A stretch of 64,000 nucleotides of DNA from Enterobacter soli ATCC BAA-2102 (GTDB lineage Bacteria > Pseudomonadota > Gammaproteobacteria > Enterobacterales > Enterobacteriaceae), in assembly GCF_001654845.1 (NCBI RefSeq), contig NZ_LXES01000042.1, positions 22,881 to 86,880 on the forward strand, given 5' to 3'. Below, one piece after another: positions 35,159-43,879 of this stretch. The notes under the pieces were generated by a model. That model did no database searches, was not told where the DNA came from, and worked only from the letters and a program-made list of their open reading frames with translations. The number at the start of each line of letters is the position of its first letter. Within the stretch, counting starts at the first letter, position 1. A program made the position numbers and the translations under genes.

Positions 35159-35749
35159 ATGCTAAACCCAGGATTCATTACCCGCAAAGCGCTTGCTGAA
35201 TGGCAGGATGCGCCGGTCTTCTTACCCCAGTTTCAGTTCCATGAAAAACATCGCACCATCATACACACTACGAGTCCTGAAATTATTCTGCCGTTAATTG
35301 CACAATTTGACGTCCAGCAAGACGCCGTTATCCGGCGATTAATGTCGTTGCGGAAAATTCCGCAGAAATTTATGCCTAACCAGCAAGCTCGTGCGACCAG
35401 TGACTTTGGGTTGCACAGTTTTACCCTGTTGAAAAGTTCTGCAACTGAGCTCTGCTATGGCTTAAGAGGGCAGTTCTGGCGTGCGGATTTCGGTCTGGAA
35501 GATGTGCCGGATGCCCGCGCTTTTCAGGCGCCGATCGCGCCGGGTAGCGCAAAGCTTTTACTGCGCTATCAGGCATCGGAACTGACGACAGACCAGCATG
35601 AACTCAGTACAGAAACCTTCATCTATTGTCCTGACAGAGCGACTCAGCTAAAAATGGCTGCCTACTGGCTCGCAATACGGGCGGGAAGCGGCTGGATCCG
35701 CAAAAGGATGTTAAAGGCTGTTAAGTTGAATCTTGAAGCGCTGGGGTGA
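35159..35749 (+). CDS. SRPBCC/START-like domain protein
   Basis: A 196-residue soluble protein whose pattern fits a START-like (SRPBCC) ligand-binding fold: HTTSPEIILPLIAQFDVQQ at the start, ELCYGLRGQFWRADFG in the middle, and LSTETFIYCPDRATQLKMAAYWLAIRAGSGWIRKRML at the end. Proteins of this type are often annotated only as hypothetical. A GGAAGACAA ribosome site precedes the ATG. No operon partner is evident; the guanidine riboswitch begins about 200 bases downstream. Confidence 0.6.
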   Translation: MLNPGFITRKALAEWQDAPVFLPQFQFHEKHRTIIHTTSPEIILPLIAQFDVQQDAVIRRLMSLRKIPQKFMPNQQARATSDFGLHSFTLLKSSATELCYGLRGQFWRADFGLEDVPDARAFQAPIAPGSAKLLLRYQASELTTDQHELSTETFIYCPDRATQLKMAAYWLAIRAGSGWIRKRMLKAVKLNLEALG

Positions 35750-35944
35750 GATGCTGGCGAGAAATCTCTCCCCGAAACCAGAACTGCCTCAACGCCCCAC
35801 CACAGTGCACCACCTGCGCGCGCCTCCCCAAAACAGTGAAACTCAACCCGTATTAATTTCTAAGTGATTAATAAAAAACATAAAAAATTCTGGCATAGCC
35901 TTTGCAATCTCTTTCACTGAAGGGCAGCACCACACAATTTGAAC

Positions 35945-36075
35945 AATAGCTGGCTAGGGTTCCGGTTCACTTCGGTGAATGGCTGGTCCAAGAGCTGGCG
36001 ACCTCTGAGAGGTTACACGGCGGGACAAAAACCCGGGAGACAGCAGCACCAACGGTGTCGCGCTGCCCCCTAATT
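35945..36075 (+). ncRNA. Guanidine-I riboswitch (ykkC-yxkD class)
   Basis: The conserved elements of the class are all present in order: CTAGGGTTCCGG, then GGTCCAAGAGCTGGCGACC, then ACACGGCGGGACAAAAACCC and GGGAGA. The aptamer spans about 35949-36044 with GCTG/CAGC as closing stem. Just after it, GCAGCACC ... GGTG ... GCTGC can form a hairpin before a short T run (ATTTT). That suggests a transcription-termination switch relieved by guanidinium. It sits 23-150 bases upstream of the guanidine uptake and degradation operon, exactly where such a switch belongs. Confidence 0.92.
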
Positions 36076-36097
36076 TTGTGCCACTCAGAGGTCAAGA

Positions 36098-37156
36098 ATG
36101 AAGAAAACGCCATTACTCCGCTCTCTTGTACTGTCGCTGGCGATGCTGGTCAGTCTCCCCACGTTTGCTGCTGTTAAAAAAGAATTCAACGTCTGCTGGA
36201 CCATCTACGCCGGCTGGATGCCCTGGGGCACCATCAGCAGTAGCAAAATCATCGATAAATGGGCCAGTAAATACGGCATCAAAATCAATGTCGTACAACT
36301 CAACGACTATATCGAATCCATCAACCAGTACACCGCAGGCCAGTTCGACGGCTGCACCATGACCAACATGGACGCGCTGACCATCCCGGCGGCGGGCGGG
36401 GTCGATACCACTGCGTTGATCCTCGGCAGCTACTCGGAAGGCAACGACGGCGTAGTGATGAAAGGTGAGGGCAAAACCCTCAAGGACCTGAAAGGGATGA
36501 AGGTCTACCTGCCGGAGCTGTCCGTTTCCCACTACCTGCTGGTGCGCGGCCTGGAAAAAGCCGGGCTGGCCGAGAAAGACGTCACCGTGGTGAATACCTC
36601 TGATGCGGATATCGTCTCGGCGTTTGGCACGGCAAGCGTGCAGGCCGCCGTGGCCTGGAACCCGCAGCTTTCCGTTATCAAAGCCACACCGAAAACCACT
36701 GAAGTCTTTAGCTCCTCTCAGGTACCGGGCGAGCTCATCGACATGATGGTCGTCAACAGTGAAACCCTGAAAGACAACCCGTCGCTGGGCAAAGCATTGA
36801 CCGGCGCATGGTACGAAATGATGGGGCTGATGAAAGCGCAGGACGCAAACGCCCTGAACGCGATGGCCGCTGCCTCAGGCACCGATCTGGCGGGTTATCA
36901 GGCGCAGCTGAAAACGACGCACCTGTTCTACACCCCGCAGGACAACATCGCCTTTGTCACCTCGCCAGACCTGGCGAAAACCATGCAGCGCGTGGCGTCA
37001 TTCTCCTTCGAGAAAGGGCTGTTGGGCGATGGGGCGCAGAGTGCTGATTTTATCGGCATGAGTTTCCCGGGCAATGTCATTCAGGGTGATGCGAATAACG
37101 TGAAACTGCGCTTTGACGACAGCTTCGTGAAAATGGCCGCTGCCGGCAAGCTGTGA
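36098..37156 (+). CDS. ABC transporter substrate-binding protein, guanidine/urea-carboxylase operon
   Basis: Periplasmic binding protein of 352 residues with a Sec signal peptide (LVLSLAMLVSLPTFA, cleavage after about 25). It belongs to the NMT1/SsuA-like group found beside urea carboxylase genes: FNVCWTIYAGWMPWGTI, TAGQFDGCTMTNMDALTIPAAGGVD and SDADIVSAFGTASVQAAVAWNPQLS. It is first in the operon under the guanidine-I riboswitch, so guanidinium is the likely ligand, although annotation pipelines usually call it a urea-binding protein. A GAGGTC ribosome site precedes the ATG. Confidence 0.88.
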   Translation: MKKTPLLRSLVLSLAMLVSLPTFAAVKKEFNVCWTIYAGWMPWGTISSSKIIDKWASKYGIKINVVQLNDYIESINQYTAGQFDGCTMTNMDALTIPAAGGVDTTALILGSYSEGNDGVVMKGEGKTLKDLKGMKVYLPELSVSHYLLVRGLEKAGLAEKDVTVVNTSDADIVSAFGTASVQAAVAWNPQLSVIKATPKTTEVFSSSQVPGELIDMMVVNSETLKDNPSLGKALTGAWYEMMGLMKAQDANALNAMAAASGTDLAGYQAQLKTTHLFYTPQDNIAFVTSPDLAKTMQRVASFSFEKGLLGDGAQSADFIGMSFPGNVIQGDANNVKLRFDDSFVKMAAAGKL

Positions 37157-37174
37157 TAACTGACGGAGTTCGCC

Positions 37175-37990
37175 ATGCGACAAATTAACCGCCATCCCAC
37201 CTCGGGCATGAGGCTGATGCTTGTGATGTTGCCTTTCGTCCTGCTGCTGGCCGCCTACTTTTTTGGCTCCGCAGTACGGCTGGAAGCCAACCCGCAGGAC
37301 AAACTTTTGCCCGGCCTGCAACAGATGCTGGATGCACTTTCACGGATGGCGTTTAGCCCGGATAAACGCAGCGGCGAGTACCTGTTCTGGGTGGATACCC
37401 TGGTGAGCCTGGCCCGTCTGCTGACAGGGCTGGCGATCGCGTCGCTGATTGGCCTGTGCATTGGCATCACCTCCGGCGTATTCCCGCTGTGGCGGGCCTC
37501 GCTGTCACCGCTGATGACGGTGTTGTCGATGATCCCACCGCTGGCGATTTTACCGGTGCTGTTTATCGTTTTCGGGCTGGACGAGCTATCAAAAGTGATG
37601 CTGATTGTTATCGGCATCACCCCGATGCTGGCTCGTGACCTTGAACATCGCGCCTGTGAAATCCCGCCGGAGATCCTGATCAAAGCCCAGACGCTGGGGG
37701 CAAACAGCTGGACGCTGGTGCTGCGGGTGGTGCTGCCGCAGCTGCTGTCCCGCCTCTTGACCTCGCTGCGTCTGCTGCTGGGCTCGGCGTGGCTGTTCCT
37801 GATTTCGGCGGAGGCAATCTCGTCAACCGCCGGGCTTGGCTACCGTATTTTCCTCGTGCGCCGCTATATGGCCATGGACGTCATCATCCCTTATGTCCTG
37901 TGGATCACGCTGCTGGCATGGCTGATGGATCTGGCGCTGCGCAAGCTTCACAAGACCTGTTTCCCGTGGGCGGAAGGAGGAAAAGCATGA
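37175..37990 (+). CDS. ABC transporter permease, guanidine operon
   Basis: Inner-membrane permease of 271 residues in the SsuC/TauC-like group. An N-terminal helix is followed by the BPD-transporter domain with the EAA-type cytoplasmic loop (EILIKAQTLGANSWTLVLRVVLPQLL, about 167-190). About six membrane segments. It starts 18 bases after the binding-protein gene and its stop overlaps the ATPase start (ATGA). Confidence 0.9.
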   Translation: MRQINRHPTSGMRLMLVMLPFVLLLAAYFFGSAVRLEANPQDKLLPGLQQMLDALSRMAFSPDKRSGEYLFWVDTLVSLARLLTGLAIASLIGLCIGITSGVFPLWRASLSPLMTVLSMIPPLAILPVLFIVFGLDELSKVMLIVIGITPMLARDLEHRACEIPPEILIKAQTLGANSWTLVLRVVLPQLLSRLLTSLRLLLGSAWLFLISAEAISSTAGLGYRIFLVRRYMAMDVIIPYVLWITLLAWLMDLALRKLHKTCFPWAEGGKA

Positions 37991-38763
37991 GTTTTATCAC
38001 CATCAACAATATCTGGCAGGAGTACGGCGACCACGTGGTGCTGGAGAACCTGAATTTAACGGTGAAAGAGGGGGAGTTCTGCTCGATGGTGGGGGCGTCC
38101 GGCTGCGGTAAATCGACATTCTTACGCCTGTTGCTGGGCCAGGAATCCCCAAGCCGGGGCTCCATCACGCTGGACGGCAACGTGCTGACCGCCGAGCCGG
38201 ACAGCAGCCGTGGCGTGGTGTTTCAGCATTACTCCGTTTTTCCGCACCTCAGCGTACTGGATAACGTTGCCATCGGTCTTGAACTGCCGCAATCACCGCT
38301 GTTCGGACGGCTGTTTGGCGCGAAAAAGCGCGCGGCGCGGGAACGGGCAACACAGATGCTGGAAAAAGTGGGTCTTGGCCACGCGTTGCACAAATATCCC
38401 GCGCAGCTCTCCGGCGGGATGCAGCAGCGTCTGGCCATTGCCCAGGCCTTCATTATGCAGCCACGCGTGTTGTTGCTTGATGAACCTTTCGGCGCGCTTG
38501 ACCCGGGAATTCGTAAAGACATGCACGCCTTGCTGCTGCAACTGTGGGGGGAAACCCGCATGACGGTCTTTATGGTCACGCACGATCTTTCTGAAGGCTT
38601 CAACCTTGGCACCCGTTTGCTGGTGTTCGACAAAGTGCGCCTTGACCCACAGGCACCTAACGCCTACGGCGCGCGCATTACTTACGACATCCCGCTCAAC
38701 GAGACGCGCCTTTCCGCGCTGAGCGGTACTGCACAAGATAACGTTTACGCATTAAGGGGTTAA
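37987..38763 (+). CDS. ABC transporter ATP-binding protein, guanidine operon
   Basis: Cytoplasmic ATPase of the importer, 258 residues. Walker A is GASGCGKST, the signature is LSGGMQQRLAIAQAF, Walker B is LLLDEPFGALD, and the H-loop His is in VTHDLSE. The start at 37987 overlaps the permease stop by four bases; an in-frame ATG nearly 200 bases earlier lies inside the permease gene and is rejected. Followed at 4 bases by the first DUF1989 gene. Confidence 0.92.
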   Translation: MSFITINNIWQEYGDHVVLENLNLTVKEGEFCSMVGASGCGKSTFLRLLLGQESPSRGSITLDGNVLTAEPDSSRGVVFQHYSVFPHLSVLDNVAIGLELPQSPLFGRLFGAKKRAARERATQMLEKVGLGHALHKYPAQLSGGMQQRLAIAQAFIMQPRVLLLDEPFGALDPGIRKDMHALLLQLWGETRMTVFMVTHDLSEGFNLGTRLLVFDKVRLDPQAPNAYGARITYDIPLNETRLSALSGTAQDNVYALRG

Positions 38764-38767
38764 TCCT

Positions 38768-39481
38768 GTGAATACAACAACATTACGCGAAGAGATCCTG
38801 CCCGGTGGCGGCCATCTCTCTTTTATCCTCAAACGCGGACAGATCCTGCGCATGACAGACATCGACGGTGGGGCAAACGTCAGCCTGATGATGCTCAACG
38901 CCCACCAAAAAAGTGAACGCCTGAACCTGCCTGACACCCTGAAAGGCCAGCACACCGCGCGCCTGACGGCGGGACACTGCTTCTATTCCGATATGGGGCG
39001 TGTGCTGGCGGGGATCACCGCCGATACCTGCGGCTGGCATGATCCGTTTGGCGGCGTGCTCAACGCGGCTGAAGTGGCGGAAAAATATGGTCAGGGACGT
39101 TATCAGGAATTACGTAACGGCTTCTTCCGTAACGGCACGGACAACCTGCTGGTAGAGATGGGCAAGTGGGATCTCAACCTGGAAGACCTGCTGATGGTGG
39201 TGAACTTCTTCAGCAAGGTGTCAGTGGACAACAACGGCCAGTTCAGCTTCCACAGCGGCCATTCGCAGCCCGGCAGTTATGTCGAACTGTTCGCGCCGAT
39301 GGACGTGCTGGTGGTGATGACGGCGTTACAGCATCCGATGGATCCTTCCACCGAGTATGCACCGCGCCCGGTTGCGCTGAGCTGGCGACAGGCGCAGGAC
39401 GAGGAGGCGGCCATTCACGCGCTGCTTACGCGCCCGGAAAATGACCGCGCCTTCACCAACACTCAACTTTTTGCCCTGTAA
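38768..39481 (+). CDS. DUF1989 urea carboxylase-associated protein 1 (probable carboxyguanidine deiminase subunit)
   Basis: A 237-residue DUF1989 protein with a GTG start 4 bases after the ATPase gene. Conserved [12 protein letters not shown] (Cys, His and Asp for metal binding) and [21 protein letters not shown] are present. In Pseudomonas syringae the paired DUF1989 proteins CgdA and CgdB form carboxyguanidine deiminase, which turns carboxyguanidine into allophanate and ammonia. This gene and the next are that pair. Which is CgdA and which CgdB I cannot say. Confidence 0.86.
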   Translation: MNTTTLREEILPGGGHLSFILKRGQILRMTDIDGGANVSLMMLNAHQKSERLNLPDTLKGQHTARLTAGHCFYSDMGRVLAGITADTCGWHDPFGGVLNAAEVAEKYGQGRYQELRNGFFRNGTDNLLVEMGKWDLNLEDLLMVVNFFSKVSVDNNGQFSFHSGHSQPGSYVELFAPMDVLVVMTALQHPMDPSTEYAPRPVALSWRQAQDEEAAIHALLTRPENDRAFTNTQLFAL

Positions 39482-39491
39482 GGAGCCGCAA

Positions 39492-40124
39492 ATGACCGTT
39501 GCCAGCGAAAAAAACGCCCAACACGCCAGCTTCCGCCATGTGATCCCGGCGGGCGAACCTTACCTGTTCGAAGTGAAAAAAGGGCAGACCCTGCGCCTGC
39601 TCGATCTGGAAGGTAACCAGGCCGTCGACACGCTGTTTTACAACGCCGACAGCCCGCGCGAACGCTACGATGCCCAGCGCACGCTGCGCCGCCAGAATAA
39701 TGCCTATCTCACCACCGGCAGCGTGCTGTACTCCAACCTCGGTAACCCGCTGCTGACCATCGTTGCCGATACCTGCGGACGTCACGACACCCTCGGAGGC
39801 GCCTGCGCTCAGGAAAGTAACACCGTGCGTTACTCCCTCGACAAGCGCCATATGCACAGCTGCCGCGACAATTTCCTGTGCGCCTGCCTGCATGATGGCC
39901 GCCTGCAAAAGCGCGATATTGGCGCCAACATCAACTTCTTTATGAACGTGCCGGTTACCCCGCAGGGCGGATTAACCTTCGAAGACGGCATTTCCGCGCC
40001 GGGGAAATACGTTGAGCTGCGCGCGGAGTGCAACGTCATTGTGCTGATTTCCAACTGTCCGCAGCTCAACAACCCCTGCAACGGCTGGAACCCGACGCCT
40101 GCCGAGGTGCTGGTATGGAACTGA
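39492..40124 (+). CDS. DUF1989 urea carboxylase-associated protein 2 (probable carboxyguanidine deiminase subunit)
   Basis: Second DUF1989 protein, 210 residues from the ATG at 39492, which has AAGGAG 6 bases upstream; the frame is open from 39441 inside the previous gene. Conserved [20 protein letters not shown] and an added [13 protein letters not shown]ys-rich segment. It ends [17 protein letters not shown], typical of the second subunit. It is the presumed partner of the preceding protein in deiminating carboxyguanidine to allophanate. Confidence 0.87.
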   Translation: MTVASEKNAQHASFRHVIPAGEPYLFEVKKGQTLRLLDLEGNQAVDTLFYNADSPRERYDAQRTLRRQNNAYLTTGSVLYSNLGNPLLTIVADTCGRHDTLGGACAQESNTVRYSLDKRHMHSCRDNFLCACLHDGRLQKRDIGANINFFMNVPVTPQGGLTFEDGISAPGKYVELRAECNVIVLISNCPQLNNPCNGWNPTPAEVLVWN

Positions 40125-40201
40125 CACCAGGGCGCTGGCAGCGCCTGCGAAAGATGATTTATCGCCTGTTTGAAGTACGTGCCGGACGCATCCTGCCGTA
40201 A
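40115..40201 (+). CDS. Possible 28-residue basic small protein, coupled to DUF1989 gene
   Basis: ATG 40115 overlaps the end of the second DUF1989 gene by ten bases in another frame and runs to TAA 40199-40201. The peptide [20 protein letters not shown] continues VRAGRILP. It is strongly basic and amphipathic. The overlap suggests coupled translation. It is too short for most annotation pipelines. It could be a real small subunit or chance. Confidence 0.35.
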   Translation: MELTPGRWQRLRKMIYRLFEVRAGRILP

Positions 40202-40276
40202 TTGCTTTTTCCCCATGGACGACCATGCGGCGAGCCGATTTTCGGCGGGACGACCCGCCCCGATTGAGTCTTAACT

Positions 40277-43200
40277 ATGTTTACTAAACTCTTGATCGCT
40301 AACCGCGGGGCCATTGCCTGCCGCATTCTTCGTACGCTGCGCACCATGAGCGTGAGCGGCGTGGCCGTTTATTCTGAAGCCGATATCAGCAGTTTGCACA
40401 TTCGTGAAGCCGATGAAGCTCTGAGCCTGGGCGAGGGCCCGGCCGCGAATACTTACCTGGTCACCGATAAAATCATCGCGGCGGCGAAAGCCAGCGGCGC
40501 ACAGGCTATTCATCCGGGCTACGGTTTTCTCTCGGAAAATGCCGCCTTTGCCGAAGCCTGTGAAGCCGCAGGGATCGCCTTTGTGGGCCCCACGCCGGAA
40601 CAGCTTCGTCTGTTTGGCCTGAAACACACCGCCCGTGCGCTGGCAAAAGCGCATGGCGTACCGATGCTGGAGGGCACAGAGCTGCTGGCGGATGTCGGCG
40701 AGGCGCTCCAGGCTGCTGAAAGCGTGGGATACCCGGTAATGCTGAAAAGCACAGCCGGTGGCGGTGGTATCGGGATGCGTGTGTGCTATTCCGCCGCCGA
40801 ACTCAGCGAGGCGTTTGATGCCGTGGTGCGCCTGGGTAAAAACAACTTCAGCGATGCGGGCGTGTTTATTGAGAAGTACATCGAGCGGGCACGCCATCTT
40901 GAAGTGCAGCTGTTTGGTGACGGCAAGGGCGAGGTGATTGCCCTCGGTGTGCGGGACTGTTCGGTGCAGCGCCGTAACCAGAAAGTGCTGGAAGAAACCC
41001 CCGCACCAAACCTGCCTGCGGGCATGGAAAGCGCATTATGTGAGGCGGCCATAAAGCTTGGCAAAGCGGTGAATTATCGCAGTGCAGGCACGGTTGAGTT
41101 CGTCTACGACAGCGATGCCGCACGCTTTTATTTCCTCGAAGTGAATACCCGTTTGCAGGTGGAGCACGGCGTGACCGAGCAGGTCTGGGGTGTCGACCTG
41201 GTGCGCTGGATGATTACCCTTGCCGCCGGGGATTTGCCACCTCTGGCCGCGCTGCGCGAAAGCCTTACCGCCAGCGGGCACGCCATTCAGGCGCGTGTGT
41301 ATGCGGAAGACCCCGGCCGTCAGTTTCAGCCTTCGCCGGGCCTGCTGACCGAAGTGGTTTTTCCGAAAGATAACCGCACCACGTTGCGTATCGACCGTTG
41401 GGTGGAATCCGGTTGTGAGGTGCCGCCGTTTTTTGACCCGATGCTGGCAAAGATTATCGCATGGGAGCCGACAAGAGATGAGGCCATTCGCGCGCTGCAC
41501 GCAGCACTTGGTGAAACGCGGCTCTACGGCGTGGAGACGAACCGCAGCTACCTGCGACAGATTTTGACCTTCACGCCGTTTGCCTGCGGCGAACCCTGGA
41601 CGCGTTGCCTGGAAGGGCTGACCTATCAGGCGTCCACCCTGGAAGTCCTTAGCGCCGGGACACAAACCACCGTTCAGGATTATCCCGGGCGTGTGGGGTA
41701 CTGGGCCGTGGGCGTGCCGCCCTCCGGGCCAATGGACAGCCGCGCCCTGCGTCTGGGCAACCGTCTGCTAGGGAATGATGATCGCGCTGCCGCGCTGGAA
41801 ATCACCCTCAGCGGCCCTACGCTGAAATTCAACTGTGACGCGCAGCTGGTCGTCACCGGGGCAGAAATAGACCTGACGCTGGACGGTGAGCCGCTGGAAA
41901 ACAACAGTGTCTTTACGGTGCGTGCCGGGATGACGCTACGCATGGGCGATATTCGTGGTGACGGCGTGCGCAGTTATCTGTGCCTGCGCGGCGGGTTTAA
42001 CGTGCCGGATTATCTGGGCAGCAAAAGTACCTTCACTCTGGGCCAGTTTGGCGGGCACGCCGGGCGCGCGCTGCGAACCGGGGATGTACTGCACCTTACG
42101 CCGCTTGCCACTGCGGGCAGTGAGGCCGTTTTACCCCAGGCGCTGCGCACCACGTTTGCGGCCGTGCGTGAACTGCGGGTGATTTACGGGCCGCACGGCG
42201 CACCGGAATATTTTACCCCGGCTTATGTGGCGACCTTTTTCGCGACCGAGTGGGAAGTGCATTTCAACTCCAGCCGTACCGGGGTGCGCCTGATTGGACC
42301 GAAACCGGAATGGGTGCGAGAAAGCGGCGGCGAAGCGGGGCTGCATCCGTCGAACATTCACGATAACCCCTACGCCATTGGCGCGGTCGATTTTACGGGC
42401 GACATGCCGGTGATCCTCGGCCCGGATGGCCCAAGCCTGGGCGGATTTGTGTGCCCGGTCACTATCATTGAAGCCGATCTACATGCCGTCGGGCAGTTGA
42501 AAGCAGGGGATAAAGTGCGCTTTGTGCCGGTGGATATTACCACTGCGCGGCAGCTGGCGCAGGCGCAGGAGGCGCAAATAAACAGCCTCCATCCGCAGGA
42601 TGTGGTGTGGCAACCCGCAGAACTTGCGTCACCCATTGTTCTGGAACAGGGCCATGCGGATAAACGCCTTGTTGCCAGGCTTTCTGGTGATACACACCTG
42701 TTGCTGGAGATTGGCGAGCCGGAGCTGGATCTGGTGCTGCGTTTTCGCGCTCATGCGCTGATGCAGGCCCTGGAGAGTCATGAACTTAATGGGGTTATCG
42801 ATCTGACGCCGGGTATTCGTTCGTTGCAGGTTCACTATCAGCCAGAGGCTTTGAGCCTGGCGAGCCTGCTGGATGTGGTTGCTGGTTTGTGGCAAAGCGT
42901 CTGCGAGCGCGAGGATCTGGATGTGCCTTCGCGTACCGTCTGGCTGCCGCTGTCATGGGACGATCCTGCCTGCCAGAAGGCTATCGATAAATATATGACC
43001 ACCGTGCGTCGTGATGCGCCGTGGTGCCCGAGCAACCTGGAGTTTATTCGCCGTATTAACGACCTGGCGAATATCGATCAGGTCTACAAAACGGTGTTTG
43101 ATGCCAGCTATCTGGTGATGGGGCTGGGGGATGTTTACCTCGGCGCACCGGTGGCCACGCCGCTCGACCCGCGTCATCGGCTGGTGACCACCAAGTACAA

Positions 43201-43879
43201 CCCGGCGCGCACCTGGACGGCGGAAAACTCGGTGGGTATCGGCGGGGCATATCTGTGCGTTTACGGGATGGAAGGGCCTGGCGGGTATCAGTTCGTCGGG
43301 CGCACGTTGCAGATGTGGAATCGCTATCACGCGGTTGAAGACTTCGGCGGTAAGCCCTGGCTGCTGCGCTTCTTCGACCAGATCCGTTTCTATCCTGTTT
43401 CTGCCGACGAGCTACTGACCATCCGGCGCGATTTCCCGCTGGGACGTTACCCGCTGCGTATCGAGCACACCACCCTGAAGCTGGCGGAATATCAGCAGTT
43501 CCTTACTGATGAAGCCGAAGAAATTGCCGCGTTTCGCACCCATCAGCAGGGGGCGTTTGACGCCGAGCGTGAACGCTGGATTGCCAATGGTCAGGCCCAT
43601 TTCGACAGCAGTGATGTGCTGGTGGATGAGGGGGACGATGCGCCGCTCAAACCCGGGCAGGAAGGGGTTGATAGCCCGGTGTCGGGCAACCTGTGGCAGG
43701 TGAACGTTGAAGTCGGCAAGCCGGTGCGGGAAGGCGATGTTCTGGTGGTGCTTGAATCCATGAAAATGGAGATCCCGCTGCTCGCCACGCGGGACGGTGT
43801 GGTCAGCCAGGTGCGCGTGCAGCCGGGATCATCGGTTCGCGCGGGGCAGTGTGTGGTCGTTCTGGAGAAAACAGCATGA
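40277..43879 (+). CDS. uca: Biotin-dependent urea/guanidine carboxylase
   Basis: Multidomain ATP- and biotin-dependent carboxylase, 1200 residues. Biotin carboxylase with ATP-grasp is at about 1-450 (FTKLLIANRGAIACRI, KSTAGGGGIGMRV, FLEVNTRLQVEHGVTE). The carboxyltransferase is made of allophanate-hydrolase-type domains at about 455-1050. The C-terminal biotinyl domain has the acceptor Lys1163 in VLESMKMEIP. Classic urea carboxylase makes allophanate from urea. With a guanidine riboswitch and the DUF1989 pair in the operon, the likely reaction here is guanidine to carboxyguanidine. Its end overlaps the hydrolase start. Confidence 0.93.
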   Translation: MFTKLLIANRGAIACRILRTLRTMSVSGVAVYSEADISSLHIREADEALSLGEGPAANTYLVTDKIIAAAKASGAQAIHPGYGFLSENAAFAEACEAAGIAFVGPTPEQLRLFGLKHTARALAKAHGVPMLEGTELLADVGEALQAAESVGYPVMLKSTAGGGGIGMRVCYSAAELSEAFDAVVRLGKNNFSDAGVFIEKYIERARHLEVQLFGDGKGEVIALGVRDCSVQRRNQKVLEETPAPNLPAGMESALCEAAIKLGKAVNYRSAGTVEFVYDSDAARFYFLEVNTRLQVEHGVTEQVWGVDLVRWMITLAAGDLPPLAALRESLTASGHAIQARVYAEDPGRQFQPSPGLLTEVVFPKDNRTTLRIDRWVESGCEVPPFFDPMLAKIIAWEPTRDEAIRALHAALGETRLYGVETNRSYLRQILTFTPFACGEPWTRCLEGLTYQASTLEVLSAGTQTTVQDYPGRVGYWAVGVPPSGPMDSRALRLGNRLLGNDDRAAALEITLSGPTLKFNCDAQLVVTGAEIDLTLDGEPLENNSVFTVRAGMTLRMGDIRGDGVRSYLCLRGGFNVPDYLGSKSTFTLGQFGGHAGRALRTGDVLHLTPLATAGSEAVLPQALRTTFAAVRELRVIYGPHGAPEYFTPAYVATFFATEWEVHFNSSRTGVRLIGPKPEWVRESGGEAGLHPSNIHDNPYAIGAVDFTGDMPVILGPDGPSLGGFVCPVTIIEADLHAVGQLKAGDKVRFVPVDITTARQLAQAQEAQINSLHPQDVVWQPAELASPIVLEQGHADKRLVARLSGDTHLLLEIGEPELDLVLRFRAHALMQALESHELNGVIDLTPGIRSLQVHYQPEALSLASLLDVVAGLWQSVCEREDLDVPSRTVWLPLSWDDPACQKAIDKYMTTVRRDAPWCPSNLEFIRRINDLANIDQVYKTVFDASYLVMGLGDVYLGAPVATPLDPRHRLVTTKYNPARTWTAENSVGIGGAYLCVYGMEGPGGYQFVGRTLQMWNRYHAVEDFGGKPWLLRFFDQIRFYPVSADELLTIRRDFPLGRYPLRIEHTTLKLAEYQQFLTDEAEEIAAFRTHQQGAFDAERERWIANGQAHFDSSDVLVDEGDDAPLKPGQEGVDSPVSGNLWQVNVEVGKPVREGDVLVVLESMKMEIPLLATRDGVVSQVRVQPGSSVRAGQCVVVLEKTA

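Noticed and set aside
40471..40752. Separate small genes within the carboxylase region
   Set aside because: The plus-strand 1200-codon frame is continuous with all family domains; minus-strand frames there are shadows.
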